A stretch of DNA of 11,918 bases from an uncultured Dialister sp. Its GTDB lineage: Bacteria; Bacillota; Negativicutes; Veillonellales; Dialisteraceae. Every line of letters begins with the position of its first letter. Position 1 is the stretch's first letter. Below are positions 5,245 through 11,783 of the stretch, piece by piece. A program made the translations under genes and the position numbers. The notes under the pieces were generated by a model. The model made no database searches, was not told the DNA's origin, and saw only the letters and a list, made by a program, of their open reading frames with translations. The stretch covers positions 1-11,918 of the forward strand of contig NZ_UPZP01000072.1 in the NCBI RefSeq assembly GCF_900538805.1, read 5' to 3'.

Positions 5245-5547
5245 TTTCCGGCCCGGGTTCATGGACACGCCCTTTGGGCGTGAGGGTTCAGAGGGTTCAA
5301 AAGGTTCTGCCCGCTTTTAGCGGGCGGGTTCAGAGGGTGGTGGTGGCGCCCTTCGGGCGCATTATAAAATGGCGCCTCCGGCGCCCACCCTGCCTCCACG
5401 GAGTGGGCTTTATAACTTCCTCTGAACCAGCCCGGAAGGCGGAGCCGATTCCGGGCTGAACCCAGGACGCCCAGGGCGACAGCCCGACGGCGGCTTGAAC
5501 CCGGGCGCCGAAGGCGCCTGAACCCTCTTTCTTTCGGGAATACAGCC
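5245..5547. repeat. Composite hairpin element C
   Basis: This is a gene-free run of hairpins in a larger inverted arrangement. The left arm has CACGCCC/GGGCGTG (5264-5281), then GGGTTCAGAGGGTTCAAAAGG, GCCCGC/GCGGGC (about 5309-5325), GGGTTCAGAGGG and GGCGCCC/GGGCGC (5345-5360). The centre is ATTATAAAATGGCGCCTCC with a second GGCGCC hairpin. The right arm reads TATAACTTCCTCTGAACC (about 5411-5428), AGCCCGG/CCGGGCT (5429-5456), TGAACCC, TTGAACCC, the GGCGCC-GAA-GGCGCC hairpin and CTGAACCC. It ends TTCGGGAATACAGCC, the same end as element A. The GGTTCA motifs on the left are inverse to TGAACC on the right. The first hairpin module is shared with element A (18-40). Bases 5497-5525 are identical to 9502-9530 in element D. 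Confidence 0.75.
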
Positions 5548-5560
5548 CATGGTCCACGGT

Positions 5561-5649
5561 AAGCGGACAGCGGAAAGCCGACAGCCCCACTGTCCCACCG
5601 TCCCACTAGCCCACCAGCCCACCAGCTCACCAGCTCACCAGCTCACCAG
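5561..5649. repeat. Heptamer run and octamer tandem repeat upstream of clc
   Basis: Positions 5561-5586 hold AGCGGAC, AGCGGAA, AGCCGAC, AGCC-type heptamers like those at 3199. Positions 5586-5649 hold eight octamers: CCCACTGT, CCCACCGT, CCCACTAG, two CCCACCAG and three CTCACCAG. The array ends about 20 bp before the ribosome binding site of the chloride transporter gene. A related array in opposite orientation lies at 9232. Confidence 0.75.
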
Positions 5650-5682
5650 CTCCCTAATACACTATCCCAAAGGAGGCCTATC

Positions 5683-7308
5683 ATGAAAGAAGATCCTTCT
5701 TCCCAGTCATTAAGCAGGCAGCTCTTTGAAACCTATGTTGCCCTGGATAACTGGCATAAATTCCGCCTCCGTCTGTTTATAGAAGGCATATTCGTCGGCA
5801 TTTTCGGCGGGCTCTGCATCAGCCTTTTCCGTTTCCTTCTGGGAGAGGCGGAGGCGCTTCGCATTTTTGTGTACAATGCCTTTCTCATTCCTGCCACTGC
5901 GAAGGAAAATTTCGTTCCTCTTCTTCTGTGGGGCGCGGCCCTTGTGGTGACGGGATTTCTCCTGTACCGCATGTGTCTCTATGCCCCCATGGCGGGAGGC
6001 TCCGGCATTCCCCAGGTGAAAGGGGTTATTCTGGGGCTGTATAAAATGAAATGGTTCCGCATTCTCTGGGTGAAAATCATTGCCGGTGCCCTGGGCATCG
6101 GCGCCGGTCTTTCCCTGGGAAGGGAGGGGCCTTCCATCCAGATCGGCGCTGTGGCAGGCCAGGGGATTTCCCGTTTCCTGGGCCGCACCCGCATGGAAGA
6201 GCGCTACCTCATCACCAGCGGCGCCAGTGCCGGTTTGGCGGCCGCTTTCAATGCGCCCCTGGCGGGCATGATGTTTGCGCTGGAAGAACTGCACCGAAAT
6301 TTCTCCGGCGCCGTGCTCCTACCCACCATGACCAGCGCCATCACCGCCACCATTGTCACCCATTTCTTCTTCGGGCGAAGCACCAGTTTCCATTTCATCA
6401 ACCTGGTGCCCATGCCCACAGAACATCTGGGGCTGGTGGTGCTCATTGCCATTTCCGCCGGTTTTGCTGGCATTCTCTTCAACTACGGCCTTCTTCATAC
6501 CGGCAGCTTTTATAATCTTCCCGTTTTCAAAAACCAGTATGTAAAAATCCTTTTTGCCCTCTTTTCCGCCTGCCTTCTGGGATTCTTCCTGCCCCAGGTG
6601 CTGGGCGGCGGCAATACCCTGGTGGACCAGCTGGCAGCGGGCCGTTTCAACAGCCTTTCCTTTCTGCTGCTCCTTCTTTTCGGGAAATATATTTTCACCC
6701 TCATCAGCTATGGCTGCGGCGTGCCCGGCGGCTTCTTCCTGCCCCTTCTCGTCATCGGCGCCCTTTTGGGGAGCGTGGAGGCCAATGTGCTGGTGTCCCT
6801 GGATTTCATCAATGAAATCTATACGCCCAATATCATCATCATCGGCATGGTGTCCCTCTTTGCTGCCAGCGTCCGCTCCCCCATCACCGGCACCCTCCTC
6901 ATCCTGGAAATGACCGGCGACTTCGGCCACCTCATGGCCCTGGCCCTGGGAAGTGCGGTGGCCTACATTACGGCGGAACTCCTGAAGGGCGAGCCCATCT
7001 ACGATGCCCTCCTCAAGAAATCCCTCTCCACCAAGCCCGATAAGACCTGTGAGGAAGAGAGAAATATTGTGGAAGTGCCGGTGGGAAGCGGTTCCATTCT
7101 GGAGGGAAAGAAAATCCGGGATGTGCCCCGCATGAGGCAGACCATCATCATCGACCTCAAGCGTCACGGCCAGAGCGTGATTCCGGACCCGGACATCCGG
7201 CTCCAGGCAGAGGATTTCCTCTACATCCTCACCGCCAGCAAGAATGCGGAAACATTGAAAAGGCTTGGCGAGGAACAGGTTCCGCCGGATTCTGTGAGGA
7301 AGAAATAA
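5683..7308 (+). CDS. ClC-type chloride/proton antiporter with C-terminal TrkA-C-like domain
   Basis: This 541-residue membrane protein has the three chloride-filter motifs of the ClC family: GSGIPQ (106-111), GREGPS (146-151) and GGFFLP (349-354), plus Tyr440 in EPIYDALL. Glu148 is the external gating glutamate. Glu202 in FALEELH (198-204) corresponds to the internal proton glutamate, so it should exchange chloride for protons rather than act as a pure channel. About ten hydrophobic helices cover 30-435. The tail (about 460-525) has the pattern of a TrkA-C (RCK_C) domain, DLKRHGQSVIPDPDIRLQAE then DFLYILT, which in relatives binds a small ligand and gates transport. The start is clear: AAAGGAGG (5669-5676) lies 6 nt before the ATG. 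It ends at a terminator shared with the convergent gene. No clear promoter is seen upstream, where element C and the octamer repeat lie. Confidence 0.93.
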   Translation: MKEDPSSQSLSRQLFETYVALDNWHKFRLRLFIEGIFVGIFGGLCISLFRFLLGEAEALRIFVYNAFLIPATAKENFVPLLLWGAALVVTGFLLYRMCLYAPMAGGSGIPQVKGVILGLYKMKWFRILWVKIIAGALGIGAGLSLGREGPSIQIGAVAGQGISRFLGRTRMEERYLITSGASAGLAAAFNAPLAGMMFALEELHRNFSGAVLLPTMTSAITATIVTHFFFGRSTSFHFINLVPMPTEHLGLVVLIAISAGFAGILFNYGLLHTGSFYNLPVFKNQYVKILFALFSACLLGFFLPQVLGGGNTLVDQLAAGRFNSLSFLLLLLFGKYIFTLISYGCGVPGGFFLPLLVIGALLGSVEANVLVSLDFINEIYTPNIIIIGMVSLFAASVRSPITGTLLILEMTGDFGHLMALALGSAVAYITAELLKGEPIYDALLKKSLSTKPDKTCEEERNIVEVPVGSGSILEGKKIRDVPRMRQTIIIDLKRHGQSVIPDPDIRLQAEDFLYILTASKNAETLKRLGEEQVPPDSVRKK

Positions 7309-7316
7309 TATCCATC

Positions 7317-7355
7317 AAAAAACGTGAAACCAGAATTTCCTGATTTCACGTTTTT
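7317..7355. terminator. Bidirectional terminator between clc and the convergent gene
   Basis: AAAAAACGTGAAACCAG (7317-7333) and CTGATTTCACGTTTTT (7340-7355) pair with one mismatch. A and T runs at the two ends allow it to act on both strands. It ends just before the stop codon of the gene on the minus strand. Confidence 0.88.
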
Positions 7356-7356
7356 A

Positions 7357-8007
7357 TTATCTTCTGCCTCTCCGTCTCTGGATGGTTCGTCCGGGGCTGC
7401 CTCTCCGGATGGCCCGGGAAGGTCTTACTTCTTCGCCCTGGGAAGCGGCGGCTTTGCTGCCGGTGCCCAGTTTACCGGTGCGGATGGCAATTCTCTTGGC
7501 GATAAGGAACCAGCCTGCCAGTTTGTCAGCGGTCTTGCCTTCGCCGCTGTTCTTGGCGGAAGCATCTTCGGGATAGGCCTTCTTGTAGTATTCTACGGCG
7601 TTTCTGCTGTTCGTCTTGTCATCGGAAGCTACGCTCTTGAAATCAAGCAGGTTCTTCCCCAGAAAGAGGATGAGCAGCACCGGATAGGCCGCCAGGGGAT
7701 ACACATTCTGCACAATAGAAAGGGCGATGATGACCACGGCCACTGCCATAGCCGCCATGGCGGTGTATTTCTGCATGGACAGCATTTTCTTGAACTTGTC
7801 ATCCATGGCAGAGAGCCAGATATTGCCGCCGGCTTTGAAATAGTGGATAAATTCCTTATCTCTGAAGCTCCGGTCCCCCTTGTGGTGCTCAATAATCTGG
7901 TCCACGATGCGGGCCACGTTCTTCTGCAGCCGTATCATCTGGTAGCCGATGAGGAAACCGATGGACGTAATAATGACTGCAATGATGATGAAAGTTAAAG
8001 ATTCCAT
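7357..8007 (-). CDS. Small membrane protein of unknown function
   Basis: I do not recognise this 216-residue protein. It has three likely membrane segments: about 4-24 (LTFIIIAVIITSIGFLIG), 82-100 and 103-118. A charged stretch at 25-78 lies between the first and second. The soluble C-terminal part (about 119-216) becomes strongly basic, ending RRGSPGRTIQRRRGRR, which could interact with membrane lipid or nucleic acid. The start at 8007 has AGGAGA at 8 nt. Its own promoter lies at 8051-8079. It is followed at once by the shared terminator. It is convergent to clc and downstream of the GT51 gene, which might hint at an envelope role, but there is nothing specific. Confidence 0.75.
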   Translation of the reverse strand: MESLTFIIIAVIITSIGFLIGYQMIRLQKNVARIVDQIIEHHKGDRSFRDKEFIHYFKAGGNIWLSAMDDKFKKMLSMQKYTAMAAMAVAVVIIALSIVQNVYPLAAYPVLLILFLGKNLLDFKSVASDDKTNSRNAVEYYKKAYPEDASAKNSGEGKTADKLAGWFLIAKRIAIRTGKLGTGSKAAASQGEEVRPSRAIRRGSPGRTIQRRRGRR

Positions 8008-8050
8008 AAAAACTCTCTCCTGTCAAACGATTTCAGATTTGCATTCCTTT

Positions 8051-8079
8051 ATTATACTCGCCGCCGGAAACGATGAAAA
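8051..8079 (-). promoter_or_regulatory. Promoter of the small membrane protein gene
   Basis: TATAAT (8051-8056) is preceded after 17 bp by TTTTCA (8074-8079), a moderate -35. The -35 overlaps the T-rich tail of the terminator of the upstream gene. Confidence 0.65.
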
Positions 8080-8081
8080 GG

Positions 8082-8118
8082 CAGGGCGGTAAAGAAATTT
8101 CATTTCCTTACCGCCCTG
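8082..8118 (-). terminator. Probable terminator of the GT51 gene
   Basis: CAGGGCGGTAA (8082-8092) and TTACCGCCCTG (8108-8118) form an 11-bp stem. It can extend through AAAT/ATTT with a small mismatch. On the minus strand it is followed by CCTTTTC, a short T tract. The 110 bp between this and the stop codon hold no gene. Confidence 0.65.
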
Positions 8119-8228
8119 TTCCCCACGACTCCTTTGTCTTATATTTCTTGAAATTTTTCAAACGGCAGCAGCCTGTCTGAAGTCTGCTTGTCTGCCGGGG
8201 CCGCACCGTTTCTTCCCGGGCCTGCGGA

Positions 8229-9137
8229 TTATTTCAGCCACAGGTGCATGGCGGATTTCGCCGCCTCCTCCGGCGTAATATAGCCTTCCTGGGCCATGAG
8301 GGCCAGCACCGTGGTCATGCGCTTCGCCCCTTCCTGGGGATGGCTGATGGGGTCGTAGGCAGAAGGCGCCTGGGGCAGCCCTGCCAGCATGGCGCACTGG
8401 GAAAGGTCAAGATCCTTCGGCGCCTTTCCGAAATACACCCGGCTCGCTTCCCCTACACCGTAGGCACCATGGCCGAAATAAATGGTATTGAGATAGAGCT
8501 CCAGGATTTCCTCCTTGGAATAATTCCGTTCCAGCTGCACCGCCAGCGCCAGTTCCTCCAGCTTTCTCGTCATGGTCCGTTCATTGGAAAGGAAAATGTT
8601 CTTCACCGTCTGCTGGGCAATGGTGCTTCCCCCTTCCAGGGTTTCCCCGGCCATGGAATTGGTGATGAAAGCCCGGCCTACGCCGATGATGTCCACCGCC
8701 CCGTGGTCGTAGTACCGCCGGTCTTCGGTGGCAATGATACCCTTCTTCAGAAGGTCCGGTATCTTGTCATAGGGCACAAACTTCTCCCTGTGCACCCGAG
8801 ACTCCAAAGCCTCTTTGAAATGGGCCACGTCGTCCCATTTCTCGCGGACCGTGCCGGCCTCTGCCTTTTCCTTCACCACGGTTGAAGGGGATGCCTTCTC
8901 CGTCTTCTCCACGGTGCCCTGGGCCGTGGGGGAGGAGGACATGCCGGAAATCAGGGTGGACACGGTGTCCTTCACTTCCGCAATGATTCCCTTCTCCTCC
9001 TTTTCCGGCTTCACCGGCCGGGCAGCCACGGCGCCGCCATGGGAGGCCTTCGCCTGGCGGCTCAGGTCGTCGCCCTGGGACATGCCCCAGTATACGGCCA
9101 CACCCAGTATGATTAGAAGAAATAGAAATTTTTTCAT
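8229..9137 (-). CDS. Stand-alone GT51 peptidoglycan glycosyltransferase (MtgA/PBP1-type domain)
   Basis: This 302-residue protein polymerises lipid II into glycan strands at the outer face of the membrane. It has a short N-terminal membrane anchor (about 4-18), then a low-complexity, charged and Ala/Ser/Thr-rich linker (about 20-110). The GT51 domain occupies about 115-265. Its motifs are in order: EDRRYYDHGAVD (138-149, catalytic Glu138), GGSTIAQQTVKN (169-180), RKLEE (191-195, second Glu195) and the KEEILELYLN helix (208-217). Then come YGVGEAS and YFGK (226-238). The transpeptidase domain of bifunctional PBPs is absent, so it is a monofunctional enzyme. The linker is longer than in typical MtgA proteins. 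The start at 9137 has AGAGGA 5 nt upstream. It is divergent from gyrB, with element D between. Confidence 0.92.
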   Translation of the reverse strand: MKKFLFLLIILGVAVYWGMSQGDDLSRQAKASHGGAVAARPVKPEKEEKGIIAEVKDTVSTLISGMSSSPTAQGTVEKTEKASPSTVVKEKAEAGTVREKWDDVAHFKEALESRVHREKFVPYDKIPDLLKKGIIATEDRRYYDHGAVDIIGVGRAFITNSMAGETLEGGSTIAQQTVKNIFLSNERTMTRKLEELALAVQLERNYSKEEILELYLNTIYFGHGAYGVGEASRVYFGKAPKDLDLSQCAMLAGLPQAPSAYDPISHPQEGAKRMTTVLALMAQEGYITPEEAAKSAMHLWLK

Positions 9138-9181
9138 AGGATTCCTCTTGCATGGTAAAAATAGAATATGCCTATTTTTTT

Positions 9182-9187
9182 ATTGTA
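9182..9187 (-). promoter_or_regulatory. Possible -10 of the GT51 gene
   Basis: TACAAT on the minus strand lies 45 bp before the ATG. It sits in the same local sequence, GATATGGTACAATAAA, as the tRNA promoter at 3542. No matching -35 is visible, so the assignment is weak. Confidence 0.35.
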
Positions 9188-9231
9188 CCATATCTTATGA
9201 AATTGGGGACAGACGGCTGTATGGGGGGCAA

Positions 9232-9287
9232 GTGAGCTAGTGGGCTAGTGGGCTAGTGGGCTAGTGAACTAGTGGGACAGTGGGACA
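9232..9287. repeat. Octamer tandem repeat upstream of the GT51 gene
   Basis: Seven 8-bp units read GTGAGCTA, three GTGGGCTA, GTGAACTA and two GTGGGACA. On the opposite strand they read CCCACTGT, CCCACTAG, TTCACTAG and so on, the same unit family and the same order of sub-types as at 5586. The array borders element D. Confidence 0.75.
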
Positions 9288-9302
9288 GTAATACTTCTCA
9301 GT

Positions 9303-9549
9303 CGGGTTCAGAAGGTTCAAAGGGTTCAAAAGGGGGCGCCCAAAGGGCGCGAAGGGGTGCGGCTGACGCCGCAGGTTGTGTAGAAAGGTTGTGTCCGCTT
9401 TCGCTCATGGGACGCTGCCGCAGGCAGCATATATAACTCCCTCTGAACCAGCCCGCTCTGTGGGCGGAAACCATGGTTCGGCGCGAAGCGCACGGACCAT
9501 AGAACCCGGGCGCCGAAGGCGCCTGAACCCCCTTGCATTTAGGAATAGG
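9303..9549. repeat. Composite hairpin element D
   Basis: This has the same family architecture and orientation as element C. The left part is GGGTTCAGAAGGTTCAAAGG and the hairpins GGCGCCC/GGGCGC, TGCGGC/GCCGCA and GCTGCC/GGCAGC (9414-9427). The centre is CATATATAACTCCCTCTGAACC. The right part is GCCCGC/GGGCGG, ATGGTTC/GGACCAT, and then AGAACCCGGG with the GGCGCC-GAA-GGCGCC hairpin and CTGAACCC. Bases 9502-9530 are identical to 5497-5525. The GGTTGTGT module (9374-9394) recurs in element E. It fills the divergent gap between the GT51 gene and gyrB. Confidence 0.75.
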
Positions 9550-9614
9550 GCTCAGCATGACAGTGTCCGGCGGTAAACAGCCCGCTCCCATTTCCTGCAG
9601 AAATCCTTTATTTA

Positions 9615-9623
9615 TGCTATAAT
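9615..9623 (+). promoter_or_regulatory. Extended -10 promoter of gyrB
   Basis: TGCTATAAT is a perfect extended -10. The -35 position (CTGCAG-like at about 9595) is weak, as is common for extended -10 promoters. The leader to the ATG would be about 75 nt. Confidence 0.65.
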
Positions 9624-9655
9624 CTATATATAAAGTATATTAGTATATATAAATG

Positions 9656-9690
9656 GCAGTGGTCCATTTACCTGGCCGCTGCATTTTTTT
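9656..9690 (+). terminator. Terminator-like hairpin in the gyrB leader
   Basis: GCAGTGG(T)CC (9656-9665) pairs with GGCCGCTGC (9674-9682) through one G-U pair and one bulged T, with an 8-nt loop. After one A come seven T (9684-9690). The ribosome binding site follows at once. The shape is that of an intrinsic terminator or attenuator placed between the promoter and gyrB. No antiterminator partner is obvious in the short upstream leader. Confidence 0.55.
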
Positions 9691-9705
9691 GTCAAGGAGT
9701 GTTCT

Positions 9706-11655
9706 ATGTCTGAAGAAATTCATGAAATCCAGGCCCGCCATGCAGAAGAGAATGGCAAGAGCGATTACGGCGCGAAGGATATACGAGTACTGGAAGGGCT
9801 GGAAGCGGTACGCCTCCGTCCGGGCATGTACATCGGTTCCACCTCCGCCCGGGGCCTGCACCATCTGGTGTATGAAGTCGTGGATAACAGTATCGATGAA
9901 GCGCTGGCAGGCTACTGCACTCACATCGAAGTCACCCTGAACGACGACGGCAGCTGCACCGTCACCGATAACGGCCGCGGCATCCCCACGGGCATGCATG
10001 AAACCGGCAAGCCCGCCATGGAAGTGGTGCTCACCGTCCTTCACGCCGGCGGCAAATTCGGCGGCGACGGCTATCCCATTTCCGGCGGCCTCCACGGCGT
10101 AGGTATTTCCGTGGTGAATGCCCTGTCCGAATGGATGAAGGTCACCGTCCGTAGAGAAGGCCATTTCCATGAAATGAAACTTTCCCGGGGCGACGTGACG
10201 GAACATATGCGGACCTACGGCGAAACCGATGAAACCGGCACCTCCGTCACCTTCAAACCGGATATCCGGATTTTCAAGGAAGGCATCGACTTCGACTATG
10301 AAACCCTGAAAATCCGCATGCGGGAACTGGCTTTCCTGAACAAAGGACTCACCATCACCTTAACGGATAACCGGGACGGCGCCACCCACCAGGACGTTTT
10401 CCACTATGCCGGCGGCATCACTGAATTCGTCCAGTTCCTGAACGAAGGCAAAGACCTGGTGGACCCGGCGGTTATCGCCTTTGAAGGGGAAAAGGACAAG
10501 GTCATCGTAGACATTGCCATGCAGTACCAGACCGGGTACAGCGAAAACATGTACACCTTCGTCAACGACATTAACACCGTGGAAGGGGGCATGCACCTGG
10601 CCGGCTTCCGCGCCGCCCTCACCAGGGTGCTCAATGATTATGCTCGAAAGAGCGGCATCCTGAAGCAGAACGAAGACAACCTCTCCGGCGACGACGTGAG
10701 AGAAGGCCTCACCTGCGTCATTTCCGTGAAAGTGCCGAACCCCCAGTTCGAAGGCCAGACGAAGACCAAACTGGGAAATCTGGAAGTCAAGAGCATTGTG
10801 GACAACATCGTTTCCGAAGGCCTGAAGACCTACCTGGAAGAACATCCCCAGGAAGCCCGGGCCATTGTGGAAAAAGGCATCACCGCCAGCCGGGCCAGGG
10901 AAGCCGCCAGGAGAGCCCGGGAACTCACCCGCCGCAAGAACGCCCTGGAAGTATCCAGCCTCCCCGGCAAACTAGCGGACTGCACGGAGAAAGACCCGAA
11001 ATTTACGGAAATCTACATCGTCGAAGGGGACTCCGCCGGCGGCTCCGCCAAGTCCGGCCGTGACCGCCGCTACCAGGCCATCCTGCCTCTCCGCGGTAAA
11101 ATCCTGAACGTAGAAAAAGCAAGACTGGACAGAGTCCTCAATTCCGACGCCATCCGCACCATGATTACCGCCTTCGGCACCGGCGTAGGCGAAGACTTTG
11201 ACATCACCAAACTCCGCTACTACAAAATCATCATCATGACCGATGCCGATGTGGACGGTGCCCATATCCGCACCCTGCTCCTCACCTTCTTCTACCGCTA
11301 CATGAAGCCCTTAATCACCGAAGGCCACGTATACATCGCCCAGCCGCCGCTCTACCAGATCCGTAAGGGACGGCAGAAATACTACACCTACGACGACGAT
11401 GAACAGAACCGCATGCTTGATGAAATCGGCCGCGACGGCTGCGTCATCCAGCGCTACAAAGGCCTTGGCGAAATGGACCCCGAACAGCTTTGGGACACCA
11501 CCATGAACCCGGAACAGCGGGTCATGCTGAAAGTGGAACTCACCGACGCCATCGAAGCAGACCGCCTCTTCACCATCCTCATGGGAGACAAGGTAGAACC
11601 TCGCCGCCGGTTCATCGAAGAACACGCCAAGGAAGTGACCAACCTGGATTTGTAA
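9706..11655 (+). CDS. gyrB: DNA gyrase subunit B
   Basis: This 649-residue ATPase and cleavage subunit of gyrase forms an A2B2 complex with GyrA and introduces negative supercoils. The GHKL ATPase domain carries YEVVDNSIDEA (56-66, with Glu57 as general base and Asn61 for Mg2+), DNGRGIP (88-94) and GGLHGVGISVVNALS (127-141). The TOPRIM domain has EGDSAGGSAKSGR (440-452) and DADVDGAH (513-520), so the metal-binding Glu440, Asp513 and Asp515 are present. The C-terminal QRYKGLGEMDPEQLWDTTM block and the final NLDL ending are typical of the about 640-residue bacterial form without the enterobacterial insert. AAGGAG (9694-9699) lies 6 nt before the ATG. Neither recF nor dnaN is upstream, and gyrA is not within the window. 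A terminator-like hairpin precedes it. Confidence 0.98.
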   Translation: MSEEIHEIQARHAEENGKSDYGAKDIRVLEGLEAVRLRPGMYIGSTSARGLHHLVYEVVDNSIDEALAGYCTHIEVTLNDDGSCTVTDNGRGIPTGMHETGKPAMEVVLTVLHAGGKFGGDGYPISGGLHGVGISVVNALSEWMKVTVRREGHFHEMKLSRGDVTEHMRTYGETDETGTSVTFKPDIRIFKEGIDFDYETLKIRMRELAFLNKGLTITLTDNRDGATHQDVFHYAGGITEFVQFLNEGKDLVDPAVIAFEGEKDKVIVDIAMQYQTGYSENMYTFVNDINTVEGGMHLAGFRAALTRVLNDYARKSGILKQNEDNLSGDDVREGLTCVISVKVPNPQFEGQTKTKLGNLEVKSIVDNIVSEGLKTYLEEHPQEARAIVEKGITASRAREAARRARELTRRKNALEVSSLPGKLADCTEKDPKFTEIYIVEGDSAGGSAKSGRDRRYQAILPLRGKILNVEKARLDRVLNSDAIRTMITAFGTGVGEDFDITKLRYYKIIIMTDADVDGAHIRTLLLTFFYRYMKPLITEGHVYIAQPPLYQIRKGRQKYYTYDDDEQNRMLDEIGRDGCVIQRYKGLGEMDPEQLWDTTMNPEQRVMLKVELTDAIEADRLFTILMGDKVEPRRRFIEEHAKEVTNLDL

Positions 11656-11783
11656 AGGCCGCCAGGCCGCCCTTTGAGCGCAAAGGGGCACGGCTTCGCC
11701 GTGGGTTGTGGCCTGCTGGCGCAGGCAGGTTGTGTTCGCTTCGCTCAAGGGACGCCCTTCGGGCAATGAATATCAATGCCGCC
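11656..11783. repeat. Composite hairpin element E (partial copy)
   Basis: It starts at the gyrB stop codon. The hairpins are CCCTTT/AAAGGG (about 11671-11688), CACGGC-TTC-GCCGTG (about 11689-11703), GCCTGC/GCAGGC (about 11711-11726) and GCCC-TTC-GGGC (about 11754-11764). The module GGTTGTGTTCGCTTCGCTCA followed by AGGGACGC matches element D at 9388-9415. The copy ends at the second MITE, so its right half is missing or lies beyond it. No T-rich terminator for gyrB is visible. Confidence 0.6.

Noticed and set aside
5259..5630. Minus-strand open frames over element C
   Set aside because: They translate hairpins and octamers into low-complexity Gly/Arg/Trp-rich sequence and have no ribosome binding site.
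7324..7998. 224-codon plus-strand frame after clc
   Set aside because: It is antisense to the small membrane protein gene, starts within the terminator and has no ribosome binding site.
9653..9940. Leader ORF overlapping the start of gyrB
   Set aside because: It starts inside the leader hairpin without a ribosome binding site and continues out of frame in gyrB. It is unlikely to be a leader peptide.
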